A DNA stretch of 64,000 bases from TMED27 sp964350695 (GTDB taxonomy: Bacteria; Pseudomonadota; Alphaproteobacteria; Micavibrionales; Micavibrionaceae), in assembly GCA_964350695.1 (NCBI GenBank), contig CAYGKM010000008.1:1-64000 (forward strand). The letters are read 5' to 3'. The notes beneath the pieces were generated by a model that saw only the letters and a program-made list of their open reading frames with translations, had not been told where the DNA came from and ran no database searches. Shown one piece after another: positions 35,283-45,626 of this stretch (the stretch's first letter is position 1; each line of letters opens with the position of its first letter). Made by a program: the position numbers and the translations under genes.

Positions 35283-36581
35283 ATGAACCATAAAGCCATG
35301 CCGAAAATCCAGAACAGCTTTCTTTTATTCGCTCTTATAATAGGTGCATTATTCCTCCAAGCCTGTGATACAGGCGGCGGATATAGCTCGCGCAGCGGCG
35401 GCTGGAACAACCAAAGCCCATCCGCGCAAAGCCCTGCAAGCCAAGCGCCAAGCACTATCGGTGAACAAACACCCTCCACCCCGCAAACCCAAGAGCAGAT
35501 CGCGCGTGACGATAACCTGCCCGCCGTCAAAGTCGGCATACTCCTACCCTTAAGCGGTCAGCACGAAAAACTCGGCAAAGCCATGCTCGACGCCGCCCAA
35601 ATCGCGCTCTTCGATGTCGGCCACAGCAGTTTCGAACTCATCCCCCGCGATACCCTCGGCACGCCCGAAGGCGCATCCCAAGCCGCCTCCGCCGCCATCA
35701 ATGAAGGCGCGCAGCTTATCCTCGGCCCTGTATTCGCCGAAAATGTCCGCGTCGTAAAACCCATAACCCAACGCGCAAACATCAACATGATCGGCTTTTC
35801 CACCGATTGGACACTCGCCGGCGGTAACACTTTCATCATGGGCTTTCTGCCTTTCGACCAAGTGGAGCGCATCACGCAATACGCCAGCCAGCAAGGGATA
35901 AAGCGCGTTGGCGTACTCGCGCCCAACACCGATTATGGCCGCATCGTCCAATCAACGTTCTCGACAATGGCCCCAAGATACGGCATCGCCACCACCCAAA
36001 GCGCATCCTTCTCCCCGCAAAGCACCAACCTTGCGCCCGATGTAAAAGAATTCTCGCGTTACGATACCCGCCTTGCTTCAAACGCGTTGGCGCAAACGCC
36101 TTATGATGCCATCCTCATGCCCACCGGCGGTCAGCAAGCCAGCGCCATCGCAAGCCTGCTTTCGCTTAACGATCTTCCGCCCGCCAAAGTCCGCCGCATC
36201 GGCACAGGGATGTTCGATGACGCCGCTTTGGCAACGGAAAGCAACCTCGAAGGCGCATGGTTCGCCGCGCCCTCGCCCAATGCCCGCCGCAATTTCGAAA
36301 CCCGCTTCACCCGCACATATGGCACCCGCCCGCCGCGCATCTCCACACTGGCCTATGACGCAACCGCACTCGCTGCGGTGCTGGCCCGCAAAGGGTTAAC
36401 CGAACAACGCCGCCCCGCCTTCGATCGCGGCTCGATCACAAACCCCAACGGGTTTTCCGGCATAGACGGCATCTTCCGCTTCCGCCAAAACGGCACAGCA
36501 GAACGCGGCCTCGCGGTTCTCGAATATAAAAGAGGGCAAATCGTGGTCATCGACGAAGCGCCGACAACCTTCGCCAGATAA
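35283..36581 (+). CDS. LpoA-like penicillin-binding protein activator lipoprotein
   Basis: A 432-residue lipoprotein (lipobox LQAC, Cys near 28). A Ser/Pro/Gln-rich linker is followed by a type I periplasmic-binding fold (about 73-430): ILLPLSGQHEKLGKAMLDAA and GFSTDWTLAGGNTFIMG. This is the C-terminal half of LpoA, the outer-membrane activator of PBP1A. The N-terminal TPR domain of enterobacterial LpoA is absent, as usual in alphaproteobacteria. A second in-frame ATG is five codons in. Its place opposite rsmI/yraN is conserved. Confidence 0.88.
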   Translation: MNHKAMPKIQNSFLLFALIIGALFLQACDTGGGYSSRSGGWNNQSPSAQSPASQAPSTIGEQTPSTPQTQEQIARDDNLPAVKVGILLPLSGQHEKLGKAMLDAAQIALFDVGHSSFELIPRDTLGTPEGASQAASAAINEGAQLILGPVFAENVRVVKPITQRANINMIGFSTDWTLAGGNTFIMGFLPFDQVERITQYASQQGIKRVGVLAPNTDYGRIVQSTFSTMAPRYGIATTQSASFSPQSTNLAPDVKEFSRYDTRLASNALAQTPYDAILMPTGGQQASAIASLLSLNDLPPAKVRRIGTGMFDDAALATESNLEGAWFAAPSPNARRNFETRFTRTYGTRPPRISTLAYDATALAAVLARKGLTEQRRPAFDRGSITNPNGFSGIDGIFRFRQNGTAERGLAVLEYKRGQIVVIDEAPTTFAR

Positions 36582-36590
36582 AAAAATAGT

Positions 36591-37559
36591 TTAGGATTTA
36601 AGACGGCTCACCGCGGCCATATCCGCAACACGCCTTTGCATTTCTACAGGAACATCCGCGCCCATCCGCGCTTGCATCGCGCTGAAAATCTCGCGCGGCA
36701 CATTCACATCACAGCAACTCTCAAGCCCCTTAAAACCGGGAAAAGTATTGGCTTCACATATAGTGTACCCATCCCCTTCATATAGAAGGTCAATCCCCGC
36801 AACCTGCAGATTCAAAATATCGGCACATTGAATCGCCAGATTTTTCGCCGTTTCATCAGGGTGATATTCAACAACCTCCGCACCTTGACTGTAATTCGCC
36901 TTAAAGCTGCCATTACGCGCTCTGCGCTCCATCGATGCAATCACCTGCCCGTCAACCACAAACAGCCGCAAATCCCGCCCCTTGCTCATCGCGATAAATT
37001 TCTGGAAGATCAGCTGGATATTGGGGTTCGTCTGCGAAATCAAATTCATCAAATCCTCAAACGCTGCGCGGTCCTCGATCAAAAACACCCCCGTACCGTT
37101 CACACCCAAAAGCGTCTTCACAACCACGGGAAAACCAATGGTCTGTTCCACCAAATTGATATCAACGGGAAACTTCGCCAGCATCGTCGTGGGCGTCGGC
37201 AAAGAACTCTCCGCCAAAACCTGATGCGTGTGCATTTTATCCGCCACCATCTCGATCGAAGCCGAATCATTGAAAATCTTTACGCCCATGCGCTCCAATT
37301 GCCGCACAACCGCCAAAGAAAAATACCCGCTATCAATCACGTAACACCGCGGCAAAACAAAATCAGGCAAGGGCATCGGCACACCATCCACCAAAATAGA
37401 ATCACGATCATGCTCGCTCACTAAAAGATCAAACTGCTCGGGATGAAAAACCTTCACATCAATGCCCATCTCGCGGCCTTCTGATAAAAACCTTCTTATT
37501 TCAAAGGCTTCCGCGCTCGAACTTTCTATCTCTTCATTAAAAAGAATCCAGACTTCCAT
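36591..37559 (-). CDS. RimK-like ATP-grasp ligase
   Basis: A 322-residue ATP-grasp enzyme. FPVVVKTLLGVNGTGVFLIE (about 141-160) gives the ATP-binding strand-loop, GRDLRLFVVDGQVIASMERR the central segment, and ICEANTFPGF the metal-binding Glu/Asn motif. The best match is the RimK/LysX class that adds glutamate or amino acids to a carboxylate; glutathione synthetase-like activity is an alternative. It is alone on the minus strand, converging with the LpoA-like gene. Confidence 0.8.
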   Translation of the reverse strand: MEVWILFNEEIESSSAEAFEIRRFLSEGREMGIDVKVFHPEQFDLLVSEHDRDSILVDGVPMPLPDFVLPRCYVIDSGYFSLAVVRQLERMGVKIFNDSASIEMVADKMHTHQVLAESSLPTPTTMLAKFPVDINLVEQTIGFPVVVKTLLGVNGTGVFLIEDRAAFEDLMNLISQTNPNIQLIFQKFIAMSKGRDLRLFVVDGQVIASMERRARNGSFKANYSQGAEVVEYHPDETAKNLAIQCADILNLQVAGIDLLYEGDGYTICEANTFPGFKGLESCCDVNVPREIFSAMQARMGADVPVEMQRRVADMAAVSRLKS

Positions 37560-37733
37560 AGGCTTTTTCTCCCTTATTATTCTTATTTCGGGCGTTAAAA
37601 CCGCCCTCCAATGTCATAAATTCGGTATAACTTAACCCAAAAACGCACATCCATGCAAACTTGCGCGCCCCCGCACCGGTAAACAATTAAAGAATTGTGA
37701 GTATTTCTTAAACTCCCCTTAACAAAAACCCTT

Positions 37734-37739
37734 CTATAA
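37734..37739 (+). promoter_or_regulatory. Perfect -10 element before the adhesin gene
   Basis: TATAAT lies 44 bp upstream of the GTG start of the large adhesin gene. No good -35 is found at 16-18 nt, so an activator may be needed. The 37560-37782 gap otherwise contains only a short GGGCG/CGCCC hairpin near 37591-37607. Confidence 0.35.
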
Positions 37740-37782
37740 TAATAAGATAGCTTTATTGCATAGTAATCGGGGATTTGAATAA

Positions 37783-40700
37783 GTGGGGGCACTTCACCGC
37801 CAAAACTTAAAACACACCCTGCAAACCCTCGCGTTTGCAGCGTTTTTGCTTATCTGCACACTCCCCGCACACGCCCAAGATTATACATCAAACCTCGTTG
37901 GCCACTGGACACTTGATGACACAACCGGAACAACCATAGTAGACAGCGCAGGCGCGAACACAGGAACATGGTCCGAAGACGGCGCAGACGATGTCGCCGA
38001 AGAGACAGGCGCAGGGCAAATTGACGATGCCCTCACATTTGATCGCGCTGACACAACCGTTATCTCGGTTTCAAACGAATCTAATTTTGATTTTGAAATA
38101 ACAGATTCATTCACAATAGCGGGGTGGGTCAATAGAACAGACGACTCTACTTTAAATACTATATTCTCAAAAATCCCCGACAGCTTCGGCCCAACTATTA
38201 AAGGATATTCACTGGCAATTACTGAAACCGGCCACGGGTCATGCGGGAATTGTCTATCCTTGCTCATGGCTGATGGCTTCACGGCGATGCTAACAAGCTA
38301 CTCCGGAACAGTTGGTACAGCCGATGGCTGGACTCATGTCGCCGCAACTTATGATGGTTCAAACACCATAGGCGGCATAACCCTCTATATAGACGGTGCG
38401 GTTGTCGCCCCAACCTCAACGACAGACGTTGGTACGATCACAACAATCCTTAATAACGAAAACCCGACGATATCCAAAACCGGTAACGATCTGCCGGGAT
38501 TCGACGGTGCGCTTGACGATGTCCGCGTATACAGCCGCGAACTCACCGCCCCTGATATCGCCGCACTTCACGCCTACACCGGCGGCACGCCCGGCACATA
38601 CACCGGCCCCATAACATGCGACGCCGATTACGAAGCCGTGATGTGGTTCAACAAAGACGAAAACGTCATGCAATACTGCAACGGCACTAACTGGATCAGT
38701 ATGGGCGCAGGAATTCCTTCTGCGCGAACAGAAAATTTGGTAGGGCATTGGCCTCTTGATGATGCAATCGCCTCTGGAACTGCCGCTGAGGAAATTTCCG
38801 GAAATAACGGCACAGTGACCGGGACGATCACATTTGACCCAAGTTCAGGACAAATCGGCGGCGCCGCTGAATTCCCCGATGGCAACGGAAATTACATCAG
38901 CATCCCTGACGTCCCCGCGCTCAAACCTTCACTTCCGTTAACAATCTCAACATGGTGGAATCCAACGGATGTCACCCAAAGCCAAATTTTCTTGCAAAAC
39001 GAAGATTGGGCGCAAGTTTCGGGCTTGTATTATGGCGCGCTATTAAATTACTTCGGAGGAGAACTCGAAATCGGCTATGGTGATGGCACAAACAGCAATT
39101 CAAGCGCGCGCCGCGTCAAAAAAGCCGCCTACAGCTTTTCAAACGGACAATGGTATCACTTAACGGGCGTTATTCGAAGCGCAACAGACATGAGCCTATA
39201 TGTAAACGGCGTTGATATTGGCGGCGCCTATGAAGGCTCAGGCGGCGCAGCCGTCGTGTATTCCACCAATCAAGGAAAAATGGGGCATGGCAACTCAACC
39301 CGCAATATTGATGGCTATCTCGACGATGTCCGCCTCTATAACGACGACCTCAGCGCGCAAGATGTAGCGAATTTATACGTTGCTGGCGGCGGCTCGATTG
39401 TTAATACAGGCACATGCTCCTCCCCTGATGGCAGAGCAGGCGAAGTCAACTACAATGCCTCCGAAGGGCAAATGCAATATTGTAACGGCGCGCAATGGAT
39501 ATCCATGGGGCCAAAACTCGCCAATGCAGGCTCAGGATCAGGCATCACCTATGAAGAACCAACCGACAACCTCGTTGGCCACTGGAAGCTTGACGAAATC
39601 TCCGGCACATCCATCGCAGATAGCAGCGGTAACGCCATAACCGGTACAGCCGGGGGCATGGGCACAGATGTAGTTTCCGTAGCAGGATCAGTTGACACAG
39701 CTATTTCATTTGACGGCTCCAACGACAGAATAAGCTTAGGCACCACTAACACCCTGCGCCTAGAAGACGACGTGACGTTCAGCGCGTGGATAAACCCTAT
39801 CGATCCGCCAGCTGATGGCGTAGGTGCAATTTATGCCCGAGCCGTAAGCGGTGTAAGCGGTGTATTATTAATGATCGATTCAGCCGGAGAGATTCTGCTG
39901 GTTGACGATGACAACGATGTCGCTGCCGAAACATCAACAGGGCCTGTGCAATTTAATGCGGGATGGCAACATATAGCAGTCGTCAAAACAGCGGCTGATA
40001 ACGTAAAGTTCTATTATAATGGTGCGTATGTTAGCCAAGATACGTTAGATTTAAACGCAGCTTCCGGCACAAACGCGTATATCGGACGCTATCACAATGA
40101 TCCATGTTGTGGATTTGATGGCGACATTGATGATCTTCGCGTCTATGACGCCCCTCTTTCAGATGCCGAAATCTACGCCCTCTACCAAACCACAGGCGGT
40201 TCGGCGGGCGGTGACGGCCTCGTCGGGCATTGGAAATTAGACGAAACCACCGCAACAACCACCGCAACAGACAGCAGCGCCTCCGGCAATAACGGCACAA
40301 TGACAAGCATGACAGGCACAGCCAATACAACGTTAGGCTCCTCAGGAACCGCTCTAACATTTGATGGTACAGCCGACTATATAGACATTGGAGACCCCGT
40401 TGACGGATCTCTAGATTTCGGCACATCGCAGGACTTCACCCTCTCCGCATGGGTGAAATATGTCGACAGCGGTTTCGTCATATCAAAATACACAGGCGGC
40501 TTTACAAAAGCTTACTGGTTAGGCACCCCAGGCGGCTTCGCTGAAATCGCCATAAGAGACGCAAGCGGCGGCGGCGCTTCGGAAATCGTACAAGTTGCCG
40601 GCAGCATCTCTATAGATGACGGCAACTGGCACATGATAACTGCAACTTATGACCGCGATGGTGACGGCAAACTTTATGTCGATGGTGTCCTTGACGCCAC

Positions 40701-42459
40701 AGCAGATATCTCCGGAATCACAGACGGTATCGATAATACAGCAGCTGTCAGAATCGGTGCTCGTGACAACAATGGAAGTTTAGGCGCTTTCGAAGGCAGC
40801 ATCGATGATGCCCGTATCTATAGCCGCCTCCTCTCAGCAGAAGAAGTTGCCGATCTTTACGTCAACACAGGCGGCGCATTCGTGGCAGCAGACTGCACTG
40901 GCCTCGGCGACGCACAATACACAGCCGCAGACGGAAACTGTTACTTCCGCGAAGACTCAACCGCCGACTGGCCAACCGCACAAGCAAACTGCGAAGCCGA
41001 AGACGCCTACCTCGCCGTCATCACAAGCGACGCCGAAAACACCGCCATATATACAAATCTCTCCATCGGCGCTACAGAAACATATATCGGCGGTTCGGAC
41101 ATCGCATCAGAAGGCTCTTGGGTCTGGGCGGGAGGCGAACAAGCCGGTGTTGAATTCTGGGCCGGAACAGCAGGCGGCAGCGCCTCAAACGGGCTATACA
41201 CAAATTGGGCTCCTACCGAACCAAATGCAGGAACCGCCGCGCAAGATGCCTTAACTATGGCCCTCAATAGTGACGATGAATGGGCAGACAGCACCAGCAC
41301 TATCGCCCGCCCTTACATCTGTGAAAAGTCCGCCAACACAGGCACCCGCTGCTCATCCCCGTCTGGCACCCCCGGCGAAATCTTCTACAACGATGATGAA
41401 AACCTCATGCAAGGTTGCGCAGGCGGCACATGGCTCGCCCTCGGCCCGGCCCCTGGAACAGGCAGCAGCGGCCCGGCCCCACCACCCATCCCCACTGGAT
41501 GTCCCGTTATCGGTAACGCATGTGATGACGGCTCGCTTTACGCTGGCGATGTCGATTACGGCTCTGGCGACGAGAAAATTTACGTGACCGATGTCAACCA
41601 AGGCACTTACCAATGGGAATCTGGCGGCGGACGCAATAACATTATTACACCTGACAGCAGCACTGACGGCTACTTGAACTTGATATACGCCGCTTATACG
41701 ATCACGGATTATCCCGCACTTAACGCCTGCTCCGCATTATCAAGACACACCAACGACGATTGGTACCTACCGTCATTAAATGAACTTCTCGAACTCAATG
41801 CAAACAGAGCAGCCATTAACGCTGAGGCCGGGGAAGCCTTCGATACCGTCACCCGTTATTGGGGTTCAACAGAAAGCGTCACTGGAACCTTCGCGGTTCA
41901 TGTAAGCCTTAACGGGGGAGCAAACTCATATTCAAGTCAGGCTAACTCCAGAAATGTAAGATGCATCCGCCGCCCTACTGCCCCTGTTCCTACATTCTCA
42001 CCAACGAACTGCCCAGTAATCGGCGATCAATGTGACGATGGCAGCATATTTGCCGGCGACACAAATCTTTATGTCACAAACGGCGGCGCAGAAGATCTGC
42101 AATGGAAAACATCTACAGGCAGCAATGATATCAACCCGGATTCCGATACAGATGGTCAGGCAAACCACGACAACAGAGGCGGGGCAATCGCCAACTTCCC
42201 CGCGTTTGAATATTGTGAAAACCTTGTCAGACACAACCAGACAGATTGGTACCTCCCGGCAATTGATGAGCTGTCACAGCTTTACGACAATAAAGCCGCA
42301 ATCGAAGCTTCGGGAGATGTATTTTATGTCAGCGGAGCTTACTTCGCCTCATCAGAAGCCTCCAATAACGGTGCAGATATATTGGATTTTTCAAACGGTA
42401 ACCTTTTGCAAACTGACAAAGACAACCTCCGCGATGTCCGTTGCGTCCGCCGCGAATAA
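37783..42459 (+). CDS. Large secreted multi-domain LamG / C-type lectin protein, probable adhesin
   Basis: A 1558-residue protein with a signal peptide (cleaved near AHAQ, 31). It has four LamG/concanavalin-like domains, each opening with LVGHW (about 38, 318, 597 and 812). A cysteine motif ending YCNGxxWISMG or a variant recurs near 276-306, 543-575 and 1188-1221. A C-type lectin domain follows (about 1035-1181, ending YICEKS), then two DUF1566/Lcl-type domains (about 1239-1396 and 1408-1558, each with WYLP and RCVRR). The start is GTG with GGGGA about 9 nt upstream. No membrane anchor or sorting signal is visible. Carbohydrate or prey/surface binding is inferred. Confidence 0.85.
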   Translation: MGALHRQNLKHTLQTLAFAAFLLICTLPAHAQDYTSNLVGHWTLDDTTGTTIVDSAGANTGTWSEDGADDVAEETGAGQIDDALTFDRADTTVISVSNESNFDFEITDSFTIAGWVNRTDDSTLNTIFSKIPDSFGPTIKGYSLAITETGHGSCGNCLSLLMADGFTAMLTSYSGTVGTADGWTHVAATYDGSNTIGGITLYIDGAVVAPTSTTDVGTITTILNNENPTISKTGNDLPGFDGALDDVRVYSRELTAPDIAALHAYTGGTPGTYTGPITCDADYEAVMWFNKDENVMQYCNGTNWISMGAGIPSARTENLVGHWPLDDAIASGTAAEEISGNNGTVTGTITFDPSSGQIGGAAEFPDGNGNYISIPDVPALKPSLPLTISTWWNPTDVTQSQIFLQNEDWAQVSGLYYGALLNYFGGELEIGYGDGTNSNSSARRVKKAAYSFSNGQWYHLTGVIRSATDMSLYVNGVDIGGAYEGSGGAAVVYSTNQGKMGHGNSTRNIDGYLDDVRLYNDDLSAQDVANLYVAGGGSIVNTGTCSSPDGRAGEVNYNASEGQMQYCNGAQWISMGPKLANAGSGSGITYEEPTDNLVGHWKLDEISGTSIADSSGNAITGTAGGMGTDVVSVAGSVDTAISFDGSNDRISLGTTNTLRLEDDVTFSAWINPIDPPADGVGAIYARAVSGVSGVLLMIDSAGEILLVDDDNDVAAETSTGPVQFNAGWQHIAVVKTAADNVKFYYNGAYVSQDTLDLNAASGTNAYIGRYHNDPCCGFDGDIDDLRVYDAPLSDAEIYALYQTTGGSAGGDGLVGHWKLDETTATTTATDSSASGNNGTMTSMTGTANTTLGSSGTALTFDGTADYIDIGDPVDGSLDFGTSQDFTLSAWVKYVDSGFVISKYTGGFTKAYWLGTPGGFAEIAIRDASGGGASEIVQVAGSISIDDGNWHMITATYDRDGDGKLYVDGVLDATADISGITDGIDNTAAVRIGARDNNGSLGAFEGSIDDARIYSRLLSAEEVADLYVNTGGAFVAADCTGLGDAQYTAADGNCYFREDSTADWPTAQANCEAEDAYLAVITSDAENTAIYTNLSIGATETYIGGSDIASEGSWVWAGGEQAGVEFWAGTAGGSASNGLYTNWAPTEPNAGTAAQDALTMALNSDDEWADSTSTIARPYICEKSANTGTRCSSPSGTPGEIFYNDDENLMQGCAGGTWLALGPAPGTGSSGPAPPPIPTGCPVIGNACDDGSLYAGDVDYGSGDEKIYVTDVNQGTYQWESGGGRNNIITPDSSTDGYLNLIYAAYTITDYPALNACSALSRHTNDDWYLPSLNELLELNANRAAINAEAGEAFDTVTRYWGSTESVTGTFAVHVSLNGGANSYSSQANSRNVRCIRRPTAPVPTFSPTNCPVIGDQCDDGSIFAGDTNLYVTNGGAEDLQWKTSTGSNDINPDSDTDGQANHDNRGGAIANFPAFEYCENLVRHNQTDWYLPAIDELSQLYDNKAAIEASGDVFYVSGAYFASSEASNNGADILDFSNGNLLQTDKDNLRDVRCVRRE

Positions 42460-42621
42460 TCACACCCCGAATATTAGATTTCACTGACATACAATTTTTT
42501 TACAAAAACTGTAAATACCCCCTTGAACTTTATTCCCGAAGCATGCATTGTCCCTTCTTCAACGGGTTACGTTTAAGAATACGGAACGATGTGTTTCGAT
42601 TACAAACAAAAGGATTTCTCC

Positions 42622-43245
42622 ATGGCCAACGCTGCACTCAAAGATAATGACATCGAACAAGACAACGCTCCTCAAGCGAAAAAAGGGCGCCCCCGCAGCG
42701 AAAAATCCCGTAAGGCCATTTTAAAATCAACCAATGCACTTCTCCTTCATATGAGCGTGCAGGAACTTTCCATCGAAGCCATCGCCAAAAAAGCAAAAGT
42801 CGGCAAAACCACTATCTATCGCTGGTGGCCGAATAAAACCGCAATCGTCATGGACGCACTCGTTTCACAACCCGGCATTCAATCCCCGCTCCCGACGCCA
42901 AAAAACAACGCCGAAGCCATCATCATGCAACTTGATAAACTCATCCGCATGCTCGACGGCAATAACGGCGAAACCATCGCCCAGCTCTTCTCCGAAGCGC
43001 AAAGTGATGACAAAGCCCAAAGCATTTTTTCCGGCCGCTTCCTCACGCCTCTCCTCGACGCGATTGAATTCAGCATCGAAGAAGGCCAGAAAACGAAAGA
43101 ATTCCGCTCTGCTTTAGATACAAAAATGGCGATTGATATTCTCTGCGGACCAATCTTCTTCCGCTTGATGTCCCGCCCACATGAGCTAAACAACGCCTTC
43201 CGCGATACTTACCCCAAAGAAGCCGTAAAACTAATCAGCGCGTAA
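42622..43245 (+). CDS. TetR/AcrR family transcriptional regulator
   Basis: A repressor-type regulator of about 207 residues. The N-terminal helix-turn-helix is clear: LSIEAIAKKAKVGKTTIYRWW followed by PNKTAIVMDAL. The C-terminal ligand domain matches the TetR_C family with GRFLTPLLDAIEFSIEEGQK. The frame opens at 42589, but the ATG at 42622 has AAGGA seven bases upstream and is preferred. Ligand and targets are unknown; the neighbouring glyoxalase gene converges with it. Confidence 0.9.
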   Translation: MANAALKDNDIEQDNAPQAKKGRPRSEKSRKAILKSTNALLLHMSVQELSIEAIAKKAKVGKTTIYRWWPNKTAIVMDALVSQPGIQSPLPTPKNNAEAIIMQLDKLIRMLDGNNGETIAQLFSEAQSDDKAQSIFSGRFLTPLLDAIEFSIEEGQKTKEFRSALDTKMAIDILCGPIFFRLMSRPHELNNAFRDTYPKEAVKLISA

Positions 43246-43257
43246 AAACGCAAGCGA

Positions 43258-43719
43258 TTACCAGCTACCGGTGTTCTCCATACTCGCCCAAGGCTCTGCC
43301 TTCGGCAACGCATCTCCGCGTTGCAAAAGCTCGATCGATATCCCGTCAGGAGACTTGATAAACGCCATATTCCCGTCGCGCGGCGGACGATTAATCACCA
43401 CGCCTTTATCCATCAACATCTGGCAAAATTCGTAAATATTATCCACCCGATACGCCAAATGCCCGAAATTCCGCCCGCCGGAATAGCGCTCGCCCTTCCC
43501 GTCCTCGTCAGGCCAGTTATAGGTCAACTCAACCAGCGGCGCTTTATTCTCTTTCGCCTTTTCGGCGTCATGCTGCGCCGCCAAGAACACCAACGTAAAG
43601 CGCCCGCCCTCGTTTTCCATCCGCCGCGTCTCGACAAGCCCCAGCGTATCAACATAAAACGCCAGCGCCCTGTCCAAATCCTCAACCCGCACCATTGTGT
43701 GTAAATATTCCAGGCTCAT
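43258..43719 (-). CDS. gloA: Lactoylglutathione lyase (glyoxalase I)
   Basis: A 153-residue VOC-fold metalloenzyme that isomerises the methylglyoxal-glutathione hemithioacetal to S-lactoylglutathione. The four metal ligands are in place: His7, Glu64, His87 and Glu130, spaced as in bacterial Ni-type GlxI. SGGRNFGHLAYRVDNIYEFC is a typical segment. A short length without the eukaryotic insert suggests the Ni/Co-dependent class. It is a single gene. Confidence 0.92.
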   Translation of the reverse strand: MSLEYLHTMVRVEDLDRALAFYVDTLGLVETRRMENEGGRFTLVFLAAQHDAEKAKENKAPLVELTYNWPDEDGKGERYSGGRNFGHLAYRVDNIYEFCQMLMDKGVVINRPPRDGNMAFIKSPDGISIELLQRGDALPKAEPWASMENTGSW

Positions 43720-43767
43720 CTATGCTTCTCCCTTTTCAAATGCTGCCAACACCACTAAGCTAAGACC

Positions 43768-45060
43768 ATGTTCGATAAAATCAATATCAATGTCATGTGG
43801 GAAGATACTCTGATCTGGCTAAAAACCAGCCTATGGTCGACCAACACACTGTATCAATGTGTAATTATAATCGCCTCATTCGCGCTCGGCGCAGTGATTT
43901 ACAGCTTCCTGAAACCAAAAATCGTCGGCATGCTTGATGGCCTCAAAATGCCCTCCACCGTAAAACGCATTTCAGGCAACCTCGTCAAACAAGTTTTCAC
44001 CCTCACAACATTGGCGATTATGTTTGTCGCCAGCCAAGTCGCCGCGATGGAGCCAATAAGCCTGAATATCGGCCTCCTGACCGGCGTGATGAAAGTGCTC
44101 TTCGCATGGTTCGCCATCCGCGCCGCCGTGCAATTCATCGCCAACCCGCCGGTGCGTAATTTCTTCGCCCTCGTCATATGGGGCATCGCGGCCTTAAGCA
44201 TCTTCGGTGTCCTCGATCAAACCATGACCGCGCTCGATTCAATCGCCTTTACCTTCGGTGAATTCCGCCTCTCGGCCCTCGCCGTCATCAAAGGCACATT
44301 ACTGCTCATCGCCCTGCTCTACATGGCGATCTTTATCTCCAGCTTCGTAGAGCGCCGTATCTTCAAGGTCAAAAGCCTGACCCGCACATCACAGGTCCTG
44401 ATGGCCAAGGTCATCCGCGTCGCGCTCATCGTCACCGCCCTGCTGATAGGCGTTACCTCCGCAGGAATAGACCTCTCGCTCTTTGCGGTCTTCGGGGGTG
44501 CGATTGGTTTGGGTATTGGTTTCGGCCTGCAAAAAGGCATCTCGAACCTGTTTTCCGGTATGCTCTTGCTGCTTGACCGCTCAATTAAGCCCGGCGATGT
44601 CATCGAAATCCCCGATATCGGAACTTTCGGCTGGGTCAACAACATGGCCGCCCGCTACACCGAAATCGTCACCCGCGACAATAAATCCTTCCTCATTCCG
44701 AATGAGGATTTCATCACCCAGCGCGTCATTAACTGGAGCCACGGCAACTCCCTCGTGCGTATCCATCTTGAATTCGGCGTCCACTATGATGCCAATCCGC
44801 ACAGGGTTATGGAGATCGCCATTGAAGCCGCAAAGACGCCCGCGCGCGTTGTGGATACACCAGAGCCTGTATGCTGGATTATAGAATTCGGTGATTCTTC
44901 TGTGAATTTTGATCTTAGATTCTGGATCAAAGACGCTGCAGACGGCGTAGCCAATGTCCGCGGCGAAGTCTACCTCGCACTATGGGATGCGTTCAAAGAA
45001 CACGGAATCGCAATCCCGTATCCGCACCGCGAAGTCTTTGTTCATGAGGTTAAGAGTTAA
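43768..45060 (+). CDS. MscS-family mechanosensitive channel
   Basis: A 430-residue inner-membrane protein. About five hydrophobic segments precede the pore-lining MscS helix (FGGAIGLGIGFGLQKGISNL, about 243-262). The beta domain is IKPGDVIEIPDIGTFGWVNN, with TRDNKSFLIPNEDFITQRVI after it, and the C-terminal alpha/beta domain is complete (PYPHREVF). Such channels release osmolytes on hypo-osmotic shock. The 3' end overlaps the convergent gene at 45050 by 11 bp. Confidence 0.92.
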   Translation: MFDKININVMWEDTLIWLKTSLWSTNTLYQCVIIIASFALGAVIYSFLKPKIVGMLDGLKMPSTVKRISGNLVKQVFTLTTLAIMFVASQVAAMEPISLNIGLLTGVMKVLFAWFAIRAAVQFIANPPVRNFFALVIWGIAALSIFGVLDQTMTALDSIAFTFGEFRLSALAVIKGTLLLIALLYMAIFISSFVERRIFKVKSLTRTSQVLMAKVIRVALIVTALLIGVTSAGIDLSLFAVFGGAIGLGIGFGLQKGISNLFSGMLLLLDRSIKPGDVIEIPDIGTFGWVNNMAARYTEIVTRDNKSFLIPNEDFITQRVINWSHGNSLVRIHLEFGVHYDANPHRVMEIAIEAAKTPARVVDTPEPVCWIIEFGDSSVNFDLRFWIKDAADGVANVRGEVYLALWDAFKEHGIAIPYPHREVFVHEVKS

Positions 45061-45484
45061 CAGGTTCTTCAGGCTGAACCAAAGTGATAACATCAGCTTT
45101 GATAGAATCTGACAAGCTACTAGCAAGCCCGGACTCCTTTAACTGCACGATCAACTTAACATTCCCCTTTGGGTCTAAGCTGCCTATAACGCGTTCAATA
45201 TCTCGAATCTCGTTTCTCATCACTTGCTTTTCAAGATCAGAAAAAGCACCACGCTTTCCACTTATAAAAAGTTTCCCGGTTTCCACAACATCTCTTAATA
45301 TCATGGCCGCATGGAAGTCATTTATCGTCGCAGGACGCTCAGCATCCGCGATAAGAACAGCGCCCTTTAAAATCTGAGAAACAACCTGGACAGGCGTTTT
45401 TTTGGAATCATCTGTGGTAACAGTTGCCGCCGCTGATTTAAAACCCTGTTGCGGGGGCAACGCCTGAGAAGCTGTAAAAGCCAT
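45050..45484 (-). CDS. Uncharacterised 144-residue protein
   Basis: I do not recognise this protein. It starts MAFTASQALPPQQGFKSAAA and has no signal peptide or membrane segment. A mid-region (about 34-95) is predicted helical, and the C-terminal third contains a NVKLIVQLKESGLASSLSDS stretch. It is convergent with the MscS gene (11-bp overlap) and 142 bp from the katG terminator. The frame has normal codon use and a ribosome-like GGGAG before the ATG, so it is likely real. Confidence 0.6.
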   Translation of the reverse strand: MAFTASQALPPQQGFKSAAATVTTDDSKKTPVQVVSQILKGAVLIADAERPATINDFHAAMILRDVVETGKLFISGKRGAFSDLEKQVMRNEIRDIERVIGSLDPKGNVKLIVQLKESGLASSLSDSIKADVITLVQPEEPVNS

Positions 45485-45626
45485 ATTGATTTACTCCCTA
45501 AAAATTTATTTTTTTTATAATGCAAGAAATGAAAATTATAGACTGCTATAAAAACTGTCAAATAATTTATTATTTAAGCATTCGAAACAAAATATTTCCA
45601 TAAAAATAGGTCGGCGTCAATAAAAA

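Noticed and set aside
37783..42459. Repeats within the adhesin as a CRISPR or satellite array
   Set aside because: They are diverged protein-domain repeats in one open frame, with no constant spacer pattern.
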